Shown here: in pieces, positions 27,693-42,788 of the stretch
Layout of the letters: the number at the start of each line of letters is the position of its first letter
Position numbering within the stretch: position 1 is the first letter of the stretch
Origin: Pagrus major
Lineage: Eukaryota; Chordata; Actinopteri; Spariformes; Sparidae
DNA length: 64,000 nucleotides
Direction: 5' to 3'
NCBI RefSeq assembly: GCF_040436345.1
Contig: NC_133216.1
Coordinates: 16,299,610-16,363,609, forward strand
Notes under the pieces: model-generated
The model's database searches: none
Seen by the model: only the letters and a program-made list of their open reading frames with translations
Told to the model about the DNA's origin: nothing
Translations under genes and position numbers: made by a program

Positions 27693-29448
<1,756 letters not shown>

Positions 29449-31630
29449 CGGGCTTGTGTTTCATGAAATAATGTCTGTTTTTTACTTTGGACGCACAAGG
29501 AAAAGGACAAAGAGAATCAACTTTTTGTATGTAAAATTGAGATTAAAAAGGGATATTTCAAACACGGTTTCCCATGTCGCGAAATATCTTGTCTGTAAGG
29601 TCCAACACCTGTGCATTTTTTTATGAATAGTCATTTTGAATGCAGTTATTGCAGCTGAACACACACAAATGTACAGCTAGCAAACAACACAGATGTAGTT
29701 TATGTCACTGAAAACCAAAGCTCTTTGTATAAACACACGCACAGATGTTGCTTTCAGTTGCAGTGAACTGTGGCCTAGTCATATGTGGTGGTGGTGTTGC
29801 TCCAAAGGAAAGCCCGATGTTAGGAAAGAAACTGTTTACATGTAATGCCCGAGGTCCTTGTGAAACTTTTTTTAGTCATATCAGACAGTTAGGATTGGTT
29901 TCCATGTAATCCTAGGTTGTTGGTTTTTTTTGGTGCATGTGAAACTTTGACCAGATGTGAAAGGTATACTCAGGGAGTTGAAGTCATAACAGAGAGTTGG
30001 GGGTGAATTAAAGAGAAATGTGTTTGATTACTTTGTTTCATACAATTTATAGTAATTCATCCAAGCTTTTGCCTGCTGTCTGACATCCTGCTGCAGAACA
30101 AGCCCAAAAAGACATTTCATTTATTTTACTTCCATCATGTAAAGAGATATGTGGGAAGAAACCTGTCAGTTACATAGTTCCACACTGGTAATATTTATGT
30201 AAACTTTAATTGTCTCCAAATGTTTGGTGAAATGTTAGTTTTTTCAGTTATTTGAAGTATTGGATTTCATTGTATCGACTATGTGTACATGGACCTGCAA
30301 GACTTACTTTAATCTTCCAGATGAAGCCAGACAAAAGATCTGTGCTCTGGACTGATAGCTCCCAATTAATTTGATTTAATAGAAGGATGTTTCGGTCACA
30401 AAGAGATCTTATCAGGCAAGACGATTCAATTAAATTTATTCTGAGTTATCTGTACAGTGTGCTGATATTATGTCTGACTTCGGCAAATGTTTTTTTTTTT
30501 TTTTGATCCAGCATCTCGTTAAACTCGTTAAATTTTGAGATGTATGTTTTCTGTGGGAGAGAGGAGCTTCTGTTGGTGCTGACTTTGACCTTTTTTACTT
30601 TCAAAATCTTTTACATGCACAATAATATACATAAAACACTCAAGGACGGGGAAAAAATGTAAAAGCATAATATGTCTCCTTTAATATTTGACACAAACAT
30701 ACAGCACTAGATAGCCTCTGACTTGAAACAGGATGAATATCTGTGCAATCATGCAGAAGCATCTTTTGTTTCTAGCCCCTAAAATGTTACATTTCTACCT
30801 TTAGTCTATTCAAAGTCAGCGACACACACAACAACTTTCAGTAAAATCCATCAAGATGATATAATCATTGGAGTTATTGGTTTTGTTATGAATAATAAAT
30901 AATTCCAAACATACTGACAAAAAAGTTATTAATTTTTTGGTGTACATGAGTGAAGAGCTTTGTGGAAGTTTTAGTATTTTCGTGTGTGACTTTGTGCGAT
31001 TTTGCCTATGTTTGCCATAATGTGATACTATCAGAAATGTATTCATCTTAATATTGTGATAATAATTTCAAACATATTGTCCAGACACAACCCACAAGTG
31101 CATCATGGGATAAAGACAAGGTAGTGTTGTGAATAAATTATAAATTATTACCCCCCTCCATGAAAGGATTTGTTCCAAACTGTCATCTTCATGCGCAGAC
31201 TTTATGTTGATGTTGTCATTATTATGACCACATCCTGTTTGTTATTTCAGTGCACATGGATTTCTGCAGCATTGTGCTAAAACACCTGCCGTCCTGTTGT
31301 TTTCCTATTTATATTTGACTGATATTTAATGTGCTGCTCTCATATAAGGTCTGTTTACCTGGCTGCCACTGAGAATCACCATTATATCCAAGACGGTAAA
31401 AATCTAACTGGTGTGTGCCTTAGTTATCTGAATGTACTTTCCTAATTTTTATGTTTGTTATTTGTCTTGTGCTGTACTGTAAACCCTCCAACGTGAGCGT
31501 AGGAGTTGAAGAAGGAATGAGTTTCAGCTTGGGGTTTCATGATTTGCCTTTGTAATCCCTGCGTGAAGTGAAATAAAGATGTGATGGATTGTTTGAATGC
31601 TTTGGAATAAATTTTAAACAACAAAATGTC
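29449..31630 (+). other. tlcd5: Probable long tlcd5 3' UTR
   Basis: About 2.1 kb of AT-rich sequence without coding pattern or recognisable MITE, ending at two AATAAA signals (31572-31577 and 31606-31611). Earlier AATAAA hexamers near 30895 and 31131 are alternatives, so the true end is uncertain. Confidence 0.45.
31572..31611 (+). terminator. tlcd5: Candidate tlcd5 polyadenylation signals
   Basis: Two AATAAA hexamers 34 bases apart (31572 and 31606), at the end of the long repeat-poor stretch downstream of tlcd5. Confidence 0.4.
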
Positions 31631-32814
31631 AACTAAAACTAACGGATGAGCTGCGTTTGCATCATTAAAAGCCAGGTACTCAGATGTATTATTGAAGTGA
31701 GGGTGAAGTTACCTCAGCTGTCCACATGATGGTGTCATATCAATTATATATGAATTGCCAAGAGAGGAAACATGAGGACGGTCATTTGGTAATGATAAAA
31801 TAAAGAACAAATAACACATTTGCAGCATTGTTGACAGAAAATAATGTCACATTATACTTTTAGTTTAGCAAAAGTTAATTAAAAGCTAGTTTTACTTCCC
31901 TTTTTAGCATTCATTTTAAAGTTTTAAATATATTTCCCTGCTTTGGAGCACATTAAGTTTAATGTAATATACGGTGCATATATTGTAGTATCGCACAGTA
32001 TGGTGAGCTGCCAGAAATGTGAATAATGAAATAGGACTGCAATTCACAACACTGTAATACAGTTCATCATATACAGTGTATTACTTCAGTATGCTAAATA
32101 CACGATCCCAAAAACAAACATAACAGAGAAGGTCGAGAGGAAGAATTGCACACGTCACTTGTACACAAGCACTGGCTATTTAAAGGTAAATAGGATTTTG
32201 ACATATTCATTGTGGCAGTGCAAAAATGTGGCCTTTTAAACACTCGCCACTAACCATATCCTACATTACATCATTAGTGGAGCTGTGATCTTAAGTGCAT
32301 TTTCTGCACAGTAAGTTAAAAAAACATATACTCAGTGGACCAGTAATGGAATCGATGAGTATTGATTGGATTGATTGCACTGAATATGGATCTTGGTCTT
32401 GTCTCAACTGACTCTGCACTATTTTGTAGATGAATATCTAAACTATCTATCTTATGCATTTGTGTTACGCTCACATGCAGCCACTTTAGTATGTTTTTTC
32501 TCTGTTCTTTCACGTCTCTCAAGCTTCCTCTGTGGATGAGTTTCATCAGAATAGGAGTGTCTTCTTGCGGCGGGTGGACAAACGACTGGACTGTAAGCTG
32601 TAAATAATGAACATAATGACTGTTCTCCCAGCCCCAGACCGACCACAGACAGGCAGAGAGCCATTAAAAGCATGAAATAATCATAACAACAACACACGTA
32701 ATCATCAAGATGATCAACCACCTAAAGGAAAATGACTACTTATGGAAAATGCTTTAGAAAGGCTCTAGGAAAAGCAAACCTTTTGGCAGTATCTATACAC
32801 TATATCAGTGAACA

Positions 32815-33426
32815 TATTGATTAAACAGTTGATATTCTATAAAATACCAGACAGGTTTGGGAACGCCTTATTTTGTATGACCAACAGTCTAAAACAGGGA
32901 TGCCCAAACCTTTTCCCTTGAAAGACCAAAGCTGAATCTTCTGATGGAACACAGGCCAAAAGCAAATACCTTTTGTGTTGCGTTGTAAGAAGGTACAATA
33001 AGGAAGCCTTGAGAGGCAGGTGAGAAAAACAATTCTGGTGATTCAGTTTCCCAAATATCAGATCCCAAATATTTCAAGGATGTTTTTACCTAACAAAAAG
33101 TAAAACAACATTAACAGCTACTCATATCATAATTTTATTTATTTATTTATTTTTTCACTAGAAACATCTGGTGGGTCAAATCTAACATTATGGCGGGTCA
33201 ACTTTGGCCTGAGTGCCCCACTTTGGACAGCTGGCCAAAAAAATAAAGATACTTAATACAAAGACGTAAGAAAGAGAAACAAAAAACAGAAACAAAATCC
33301 TCTTGTTTGAGAAACTGGAACTAAAGAATATTTAGTCTTTTTGCTGGAAAATTGACTCATACTGTTGATTGTCTAAATTGCTGGTGATTCATTCTCTATC
33401 TATTGACTAATCAATTAATCGACATA
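32815..33426. repeat. Diverged fish repeat (AGGGCTGCAACTAACGATT family), interrupted
   Basis: Both flanks of an inner insertion show the family's body (TCTATAAAATACCAGA, TTGTATGACCAACAGTC, then AAGATACTTAATACAAAGAC, GAAACTGGAACTAAAGAATA) and the right end CTAATCAATTAATCGAC. The family was recognised from memory. Confidence 0.5.
32895..33234. mobile_element. Inner element with AGGGATGCCCAAACC / CTTTGGACAGCTGG ends
   Basis: The left end AGGGATGCCCAAACCTTTT and right end CCCACTTTGGACAGC are imperfect inverted copies, and the sequence splits the surrounding repeat. Resembles the common fish repeat beginning GGGGTGCCCAAA. Non-coding. Confidence 0.5.
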
Positions 33427-33504
33427 TAACATAACATAGGCTTGAAGAGAGAGAGAGAGGGAAAGTTATAGCCACTATTCTAAAACTGGCTATAACTAAT
33501 GCCT

Positions 33505-33982
33505 TAGGGCTGCATCTGATAAATTTTGGGATTATTGATTAATCTATTACTTTCTTGATTAAGTCTTTGGTCTATAAAATGTCAACAAATAATTTTTAAA
33601 AAAGTCCATGAGAAGTTCCCAGGATCTAAACACAGAAGCTCTGAGGGGCAAGTGAGACATTTATTATTTTCTGGTGATCAATTTTTATAAATTCTTAAAA
33701 ATAAAGTTTCATGTGTGGATTCAGAGCAGAGTGAAAAAATGTGTTTTTTCGCGAGAAACTTGCCCCTCAGGGCTTCCGTAGCTCAGGTCGTGGTCTTCAA
33801 ATGTTTTATTTTGTCTGACCACCAGTCAAAAATACAAAGATATCCAGTCAAAACTAAAGTAGTAGAGGAACCAGAGATTTTTAGCTACTTTAGTCACCAT
33901 TTTTTCTTGATTCCATGATTATTCAATCATCCAAACTGTTGCTGATTGATTTTTTTGTTCAATCAGCTAATCGTCGCAGGTT
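33505..33982. repeat. Second copy of the AGGGCTGCAACTAACGATT family, interrupted
   Basis: Starts TTAGGGCTGCATCTGATAAA, contains TTTGGTCTATAAAATGTCAA and ends CTAATCGTCGCAGGTTTAG. The body is split by the element at 33631-33780. Confidence 0.6.
33631..33780. mobile_element. 150-bp MITE with TACGGAAGCCCT-type ends
   Basis: The right end GGGCTTCCGTA (33770-33780) and left end CACAGAAGCTCTGAGGGGCA (from 33631) are inverted, with about 20 paired bases. When inverted the right end begins TACGGAAGCCCTGAGGGGC and continues TTTCTCGCGAAAAAA, close to the termini and motif of the 23891-24614 element. No clear target duplication. Confidence 0.6.
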
Positions 33983-34139
33983 TAGCCTGATATAGACTAT
34001 AGCATTTGTCATACTCTTTATTCTTAAACATAACCCGATACATTTACATTAAGAAAAACTCAAGAGTAAAACAAATATATTCTGCTCCTAGTACTAGTTG
34101 TATCATTGTCATTGTTGTTATTATTGTGGTGTTACTTCG

Positions 34140-35606
34140 CAGCAGCCCCCTCACGTTATGCTGAAACAAAACGACTTTTCCCATCTCCCGGCGGAAGTGG
34201 TTAGTGGAAGCGCTAGTGGACTGAACAGCTAGCTGGCTAGGGCGTTGCTAGCGGCAGAAAGTGGGATTTTGGGAACCTCTCCGCGAGTTATACTCCTGTA
34301 CAAATGACGCCTCGCGTTGGAAAAAAATAGCGTTTGGTGTTCGCTAAAAGTTTTCAGCGCCTCGGTGTGTTTTCGTCGTTGTTTACAGAGGACTGGCGAG
34401 ACTTTATGTCCCGTTAGCTGGCCACATAAGCTAGCCCGCGTCCATCCACGGGAATTCTGCCGAGAAACGACTGAATTCTGGAAACATGGAGTCAAGGAAC
34501 GTCGCGCTGTGCTAACCGACTTCACTGGATTTTCTTTGCCCCAAGGAGACTTTTTGAAGGACACAACGCGGAGACATATCGGAAGCCAGACAACATTCAT
34601 GCCGTGTTGTATATATATTTTCAGTCGTTGGCCGGCTCATTGTTGTGAACGGGGAGTTTGCTTAGTTTGCACTCGAAACAAGAGCATACGAAGCAAAGTT
34701 TTCTGCTGAAAGAGCTCATCTGTTTTGTTAGCGGGTAGCTGGCGAGACTCAACAGCCAGCTTGCCGTGAGAAAGGACTTCCTAAAAAACAAAAAAAAAAA
34801 AAAAAAAACCCAATGTGCTTTTTTTTAATCGACCATCTGACCATTTTTCTCGTTTTGAATCTATAACGTCTTACGCCGGTATAACATTAGCTGCGGTTGT
34901 TTTGCTAGTGTGTAACACGGGTCGTTTAAACTCGCTGTCGAGCGATTCTCATGGTCACGGGAGAGTCGTCCTCCCCACAGCCACAGACAGGCATTTCTGG
35001 GAGCAGGGAATACCAAATGGGACTGGAGGAATTTCCAGCATCTTCAACGATCATTTAGGAACCGAGGCCATTCAGCCGAGCAGGGGTGGTGGCAGACGGA
35101 CTGCATCGCTGGGCCAAGGTGTCTATTACATTGGAATACAGATTGTTTACACATTTCATATCGGCGGAAAACTGGGATGTGAATGCAAAGGATTCACACA
35201 CGGAGTTCATACATGCACGACAACTTGTGCCAGCTGGCGCAGTTTATTTATTGTTGTTGCCAAAATATTGTTTATTGCCGGGGTGGGATATCGTCTGACT
35301 GTACAGCTAATACGACAGAGGGCCCGATTCATTTTTAAGGTCTGCACTGTATATTCCTCCCTGCTGTTGCATTTTGACAAGGAGTATTTGCTAAAAGACA
35401 GCACACAGGTAGTATTTTTTTGCCCTCTACAGTGTTTGGACGTGCCTCGAAGAAACCCCTCAGTTAATTTATGCTCAACACCATTCTCAAAATCCTTGCC
35501 TACTTCAGACGAATGCCAGAGAAGGACGCCCCAGGAAATCGTGTCATCACACTCTGGAAAATGTTAATCGGATATAATTTGCTGCAAATCTAGAACCGGA
35601 AGCCCA
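34140..35606 (+). other. arhgef12: Probable arhgef12 promoter and 5' UTR
   Basis: CpG-containing, gene-like base composition begins abruptly near 34140 after a repeat-rich AT-rich stretch. GCGGAAGTGG at 34191-34200 resembles an ETS/GABP site of TATA-less promoters. A run of about 19 A sits near 34790-34808. Several short upstream ORFs are present, for example ATG at 34813 with 17 codons. The transcription start cannot be placed, so promoter and UTR are given together. Confidence 0.45.
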
Positions 35607-35638
35607 ATGAGTGACACACAGTCCAGCTTCACTGACAG
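35607..35638 (+). CDS. arhgef12: arhgef12 coding exon 1
   Basis: ATG plus 29 nt, MSDTQSSFTD then AG|gtacag (phase 2). It matches the human N-terminus pattern MSGTQST-TDR. Confidence 0.88.
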
Positions 35639-38600
35639 GTACAGTGTACAACCATCTTTCTATTCCATGACAGCACTCCACTTTCATAAATTGAGTTTTC
35701 AGAGCAGTAAAATACAACATCTTGTTAAAGTTCCTTGATTGGGTTAGGATGATCTGGATGTGAAACACAAGCCACAGTCAGATGAAAATATGTTTTACAT
35801 GGTCCAAGTAAAGCACTTCTTTGTGGTGATGTGCTCGGTAATAACTGTGTTATACAATCTAATTACTAAGGGAGGACATCAGAGATCTTGATGGAAACTC
35901 TGCTGATCTCAGCATGGGTAATGGAGTTCAGTGCAGACAGTAAAGTACTAGTTGTCCAAGGAGTGAGAGAAGGCCTGCCACTGTTTGTGTGCCAGGGAAC
36001 AGTCGTCTGTGATCCCTGTACACCTTTCAACATCACTATTACAGCTAAGCCTTTAAAGCTAACCTTCTCCAACACCTATTAAAACAATCTCTGGATTTAG
36101 ACAAAACCCTAGCTCCGTCGAGTAATCACCTTATCCGAGGCATCTGTCAACTCAAAGATTGGACACTGAGACCAGAGGGCTAAATAATGTGTCATGGCCT
36201 TAAGAGCACACTAAATGGCAGAGACGGATCATCCGTCGAGATATGAGTTGTCATGAATTCCTCTATGTTTTTGTACCTGGAGGATAAAGAGGTTTCTATT
36301 CTCAATTTGATTTGCTCTGGCAGTGAGAAGTGAAGCTGCTGCATTACATCACATCCCACCTGAATCCCACATACCTGCGAGGACAGCAGGCCAATAGACT
36401 GGAATGTGCTCGGTAGATTCAGAGCAGAGGGAAGCTTTACTGCACAGGTTGGGATCTGAAATATCCTCATGGCTAGGGCACCAGCTAGAGGCTAAAGCCC
36501 AACCCCATTTTGCATGACCCCCCTCCCCCACTGCAATGATGGCAACAGTGGCTGGCACCAACTGCTATTATGGTGCTGTTTGTTTTGTGTGTGTGTGTGT
36601 GTTGTTTGTTTTTTTTTGAAATAGTATTACCACATCATTGCACATGGCACTATTACTGGCTAAACCGGTGCAGATATCATATTATGTCTGGTTGCTTGGA
36701 CAAATCGGTACATTTCTATCACCTGTATTGAATTTAAACTGCAATTCATAATCAAATAAATCACAGAGATACCCCTGATGCCATGAAGCACCTAATCTGA
36801 GGTTGCCATTGCTGTTAGACAGTGCAGTGTGTCTTATGTAATATCATACAGTCTATTTGGTCAACACAGATTTGCTGCTGCATGAGAAGTCTTGAGTCGG
36901 TGATACACAAATCTGCTTTCTATTCATCTTCCCTTTAGTCAAAGCGTGTTGATACCTCCAGAGTAAATTTGTTAATCTGTTTGTTTTGGTCCTAAAGGTC
37001 ATATTTGTAACTCTACCAGTAGAGCATGATGCAGACCAGCCATTATGATAATGCAAAACAAAAAATGCAAAACAGTGTGTGTGACAGCAGTCTGTAGGCC
37101 ATGCAAGCAACCTGCTCTGTCCCTCTGTTGCAGAAAAATTAAAGCGGGCCTGTGATCTGAGTTGTTGTTTATACCTCTGCAGTTCTCGAGGTTGTTTTTC
37201 CACAGTGGGTGCTGATAATGGCTTTATTGATTAGTGCTGTTGTCTTTCTCCCTCCCTCCTTAAGTCCATCTCTATATCCCTGTCTTTACGTTCCCTCCCT
37301 CTATGCATGTGGTGTTGTGCATTTTGTTTTCGCTCTGTTGGCCACGGTGGGAGCATGCATCCAGCATCTATTGGGGTTGGGCCGCCAGCCGATGGGTCAG
37401 TTTAGTGTGCTGTTAGCTCTTTGTCATAGAGTTCTGCTGATCTCCACGTTTTTCCCACCCCCCCTGAGGCCCTCCCGGGAAGTGGTGCTGGTGACATCAC
37501 TAATAGTAAACAATAGCTTTCAGTGGGAGCAAACTGGCTGTCCGCTGTATGTTCCTCTCCAGGTCTGTCAGTGTAGGTCAGGTACATTCAGGGAGGCTGG
37601 TTGGAGTATGTCTTCACTGTTACCCTATTGGAGGCAAAGTGTAAGGTTATGTCTGCAACTAACAAGTTTGGCATTAATTGAGTTGATTGATTATTATTGA
37701 TTCAAATGTAACTATTGAGCATATTTAATGGAAACTGTCATGCCAGAATGGCCACAACAAAACAGAGCCCACTGTGATGTCTTCAGATTGTTGAATTAAA
37801 CGGAGAAAAGCAACAAATGTCAGATTCTGCATCCAGCATATGCTTGGATGAATAACTCAAAGGGTTAATCGATAAATCAGAAGTCCTCATGATCAATGTT
37901 TTCATGAGTACCTCTGACAGCTGCTTGTATGCGTCTCTTGTATTTGGCATCCCTCCCTTATAATGCAGTATGCCCCTTCTCCATCTAGTCAGCACTGATG
38001 CTGGGGAAGCTGTGTCAGCTGCTCTGAACTGTGCATTAAAATGAGTATCCAGAAGTCATTTGAAGCTCTGATCAGAACTGCAGCTCAGCATGCAGTGGAG
38101 AATGGAGGTATTCATATATTTTAACATATTTCCTGCAACTGAAAGGATGAGATAAAACTTTTGCAGTTGGGAAAAACTTAACATTGGGGTCAAAAAGGTT
38201 TGCAGCTATAAGATACCATGTCACATCCAGGTAGGGCGGGTTAGGTAGGGTACACACCTTCATAATTGTATGTATCTTATGGAAAGTAGGCAAAGCCAGT
38301 TGCTGACTAACAAAGAACTCCTGGATAATGCCATGATGTTAATTTGGGGTTATAATGCACTTTGTTGAGCTGTCTCCCGATTAATAGATTAAACATCAGT
38401 CAATCCACAGAATATTAGCCTATTTAGCAAAAACGCCAAATATGTCATCGTTCCAGCTTCTCCAATATGAAAATTTGGAAAGAGTTTGATATTCCCCGAA
38501 GGTAGGGGCAGACAAAGCATTGACTAATTTCTAACCATTCCTTAACCCTGGTTATGGTAGCCTGAAGGCCTTTCTTTTACCGTAAAATCTCAGTCACAGC

Positions 38601-41600
38601 ATTTTTTAGGTTGTCAGCATGCCACCCAATTTAGATCTTTTTAACAGTATGGCCCTGTTGCAGTACGGTGGTTGTGTATACGAAAATGCCAAAGAAACAG
38701 TAGTCAAACAACAGCTCTGCCATAAATCTTATCTTTATAAAGAGTATCATGTTAAGAATTGGTTCAGATTGTGTCAGAGAGGTCTGGATTCAATTTCATT
38801 GTGACGTTGGAGGTTGTGGTTTTTGGTGGTGCTGTGTTATACGGAAAGGTGTTTCTTTGACTTTGCCCTCCATGGGCAAGTATGAAAGCTCGAAGAAGCC
38901 CAGATTGATCCGTTGCAAATGCATAGTTGTTAGTTGTCATAAGGTGACCTTGTTCATTATGGTATTTATAGATTATGAGTGGCTTCATGACTTTCATACG
39001 CACAGCGGAAAAGGAGAAGCAGCTTGTTGGCTAACTGGATTACAGTATTGATTTGTTATCATTTTGTACCACGGCCGGGTCTCTAATCTTGTTATGAATC
39101 TGTGTTTTTGTCACATTCAAGATTAAAGTTATAAGTTATTGTAGGTTGCATTGTGTGTCGAAGACTTGGAAGAGAATATTATTTTTACATTTAAAGAAAG
39201 AGAGAAAAAAATATGGCATTTATAAGTACAGCTACTCTAGATGTTATATCTATCCGCCATCACCACAGCCATCCACAGAAATTCAGGCATTAATCACTGG
39301 TTAAAAGGGAAGCTAGTTGATCCATAACACTGGTGCTCTGACTTCTTTCCATAATCAGTCGCTTCCTCCTGCAGCGGCGGAGCTGTGTCCTGTCTTATGT
39401 CTCACCTGACACATTTATTCCATCTTCTCACTAATGTGAATTATAGTTTTAAACGCCAGTACTAATTAAGTGCTGCGTCATCCTACTATGTTGTGATCTC
39501 ACCTTATGCCACTCTGGAGTTATTCTCCTGTTGCAATTACAGTTGTCAGTGATGCATTGAACACGATGCCCTGGAACTAGGTTTTGGTATTGATGACATG
39601 GTCACATTTTAGTCAAGGTGGGCAGTTTTATATTCAATCAATATCAAGTTATCCTTTTGGTTGAAACCTATTGACAGTCTGCCCCAGATGACTGGCCAGA
39701 TTTTTAGATTTCTTTATTTATTGGATGTAAATGAGGACCTTATGAAGACTCTGCTCACACCTGGACGTCACTTTGGCAGGCACACACCAACTCTCACCAT
39801 ACTCTGGTCCCATTTCACTATGTTTCACACTCTCTCTCAATCCCATCCATCTTTTATTCCAGTCTTTACTTCAGTCATTCCCTTTCTACCATCATCTCCA
39901 CATTTTTATTATGCCTCCAAGGTAGGGAGAATTTACAGCTACAACAAATTTGCCTTCATCAATTTCAAATTGGACAGGTGGAAATGGTTTGACCTGGGTC
40001 TCTTTTGTGTGTCTTTTTGGGGGTCTTAATAATTCTTCTTTTCTTATCTGAGTTACATCCAGCCTGGCGAAAAGGAAAGAAATGGACACTGGGATAGAAG
40101 AAGAGATAGAGATGGCAGAGAGGAAAAGAAATAGGCGATGCCCCAGGGGTGGTGATGTTGGAGAGTTGGTGAAGTCTGGGCATTAGCTGGGGCTCTGAGT
40201 GCTGGGGGAGTTGGGGGGTCTATCACCCATCCCTGTGATGCTGATGCTTGTGGACACCCTCTACAATCCTGCCCTGTTTAGCCAAGAGAGCTTCAGGGCC
40301 TAAACATTACTTTCACTTCACAAAAGACAGGATGACTACAATAGAGAAAAAGGGGACAAGGGCAGAGAGCTGTCTTACCCGAGTGTCACGTCCTCACATG
40401 TCCATGTAAGGGGTTTGTTGCACTGAACTGGGCTAGTGCCTTCAAGCTAACTGTGGCACTTGTGAAGCCATGATATTCTGCAGACTGCTCAGTGGCCCAA
40501 GACATGGGAGGCTGGAGATATATCTGATATTTCTTGCTGTTAAACTCCTTATTTCACTCCACGTTGATTCTCTAAATATACATATTTTATAAGTGCACAT
40601 GTACAGCATGCTCAGTCTTTGTCTGATATACCAGGCAGTAGATAGTTGACGTTAAAAAGCAGCATCTCCGCTGTAGATGATTGGATGTGATTTATGTGAC
40701 ATGTTGAGACTCCCCTTCCCTGGGTCTCAGAATGGGGATGCTCTAATTGAATGTTGTCTCTGCATGCTCGGAGAGGCTGTATCGTCGAGAGAGAGACGGG
40801 CAACCTGCTGCTGCACTGTGATTAATCTTACTGCCTGTTTCTGCTGATTCAGGGGTGACTAGACAGACTAACACACCCCTACACTTTCTCTACAAGAACA
40901 CACTTCAGATCACTTTCTGTCACCAAACTGCAGTCAAGCTAAGTGGAAGACGCAGCTCTCTGAATGACTTCAATCCGCTTTGATAGCATGAAGGCGAGGA
41001 AGAAAAAGTGAATGTACTATAAATCGTTGCACCTTTCACAATCTCAGAATATTCTTGCGAATGTCCAATGTTTTCCTTCAGTGATGAATCACTCAGTATC
41101 ATCTTGCAGATTTTTTTAATGAGAGTAGTGTAGTAGATGGAACATTTTGTAGCTTTGGAGAGAATGAGGCATCAGTAATGTGCTTTTACCACAGGTTGCA
41201 TCAGCTTGGATATCATCTTAGGTCTGCATTTGACAGACATTAAAACATTTTGAGATCATTGCAGGATACCAAATCATACCCACAAAGTCTGTCATTCCAG
41301 GGGTCCATGTGCAGCTGGCAGAGGTACCCTACCCACATATCCTATAGTGTATGACTAAAGTTAACAGCTAAATTGATCAACAGGTTTATATTTTGATCAT
41401 AGATTGTTGTTGTGTTCTAAACTTATTTAAACTTATTTTTACACAGATTTTAATGAGTCATAGTCATGTCCTTCCTTTCAAGATTTTAACTCCATAACTG
41501 TTCTGCTTTCTGGCAGTTCGGCCTTTTGCCAGTTTATGGCTATTTTACATTGGAATGATGTTCTCAGTTCATGTCGTATTCTCTGAAACTGTTACCACAA

Positions 41601-42744
41601 TGCAGTGAATCAGGGCTCTAGAGTTTTTATTCTTCTTGCACTGTTGAGTATTTAGGTGCACCAGCACATAATTTAGATGCACCCAATAAGACATTTTAAT
41701 GTAAAAGAAATGCAAAAGAAACAGGAATAAAGTTACAAATGCATGCGTTTTTTCACTTAAATCACTGCACAAGAAATGGTGATAACTTTAAACTGTTAGC
41801 CCGAGCAGATATTTACTCAGACTCGGTGACGTATATACTTATACTTACATATCTGAACAAATATTTCAAGTGTTCCCTTTATAATGATACCTTGATTATT
41901 CAAATACACCTTGTAGTTGCAGAGGTACACTCTGCTAATTATGGCCATGTCATTTTCGAGGAGAGACCCAAAATGGAGGCTTCTTAACAGGTTAAGGGTA
42001 TTTTGTATTCTTCAGTTAGACAGATATCATGATGTTGATCGTTGGATGAGTTTCTTGCAGTGTATCGATTATTGCAGAATCGTTGTATCGTGATACTATT
42101 GTTATCATGCATCGTAGCGTTTGTTGCTCTGTTATTCCCACTTCTATTAAAGTGAACTTAATTTGAACTTATCAGACAGTTCTACTTGTTTTAATGCTTG
42201 CCTTTATTGACTTAGCCATTATATCTACATAGCTGATGATTATTTATCAAAATCTCATTGTGTCATATTGTCACAATATTGATATAGAGATTTTTTTTTT
42301 CAAAAATATTTTGATATTTGATTATCACCCAGTCTTAGCATTTATGAATAGCTTTTGAGAAGGTTTCAAAATATTGAGATGTATACTGTGTATCGCAATA
42401 TACCCTAAAGACCTCGCAATATTATTTTAAAGCCATGCCGCCCAGTTCTCAACAGGACAACCCTTTTGAAGATCAACCTGAACTAAAAAGGATTAGTAAA
42501 GTTCCCAGGTTTAGTTGCAGGGCTCATGACCGGCAGCAGTGTGGACAGTGTAGCATGTTGAACCACCTCTTTTCCTTTCCCAGTACTGGAGGACAGCAGA
42601 CAGCATAGCGTGAAGAAATGTCTATCCCCCGGACCTCATGTCAGGAATCCTGATGAGGTTTATTGGGGCAGAAAGGGCACTGTTTTCCCCCTGAGGCTGT
42701 AGCTTGAGCTCCAGAGCTATTGCTCTTGTCTCTCAACACGCCAC

Positions 42745-42788
<44 letters not shown>

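Larger units (their letters stand above)
31631..34139. other. Intergenic region between tlcd5 and arhgef12
   Basis: No coding exon is supported. 31631-32800 is AT-rich with nothing recognised; 32815-33426 and 33505-33982 are two copies of one repeat family, each interrupted by a different smaller element. Confidence 0.7.

Noticed and set aside
34815..35567. A 250-codon open frame directly upstream of the arhgef12 start
   Set aside because: Its first codon is GTG and it contains no ATG at all, so it is not a credible vertebrate uORF. It shows no recognisable domain and lies in the probable 5' UTR.
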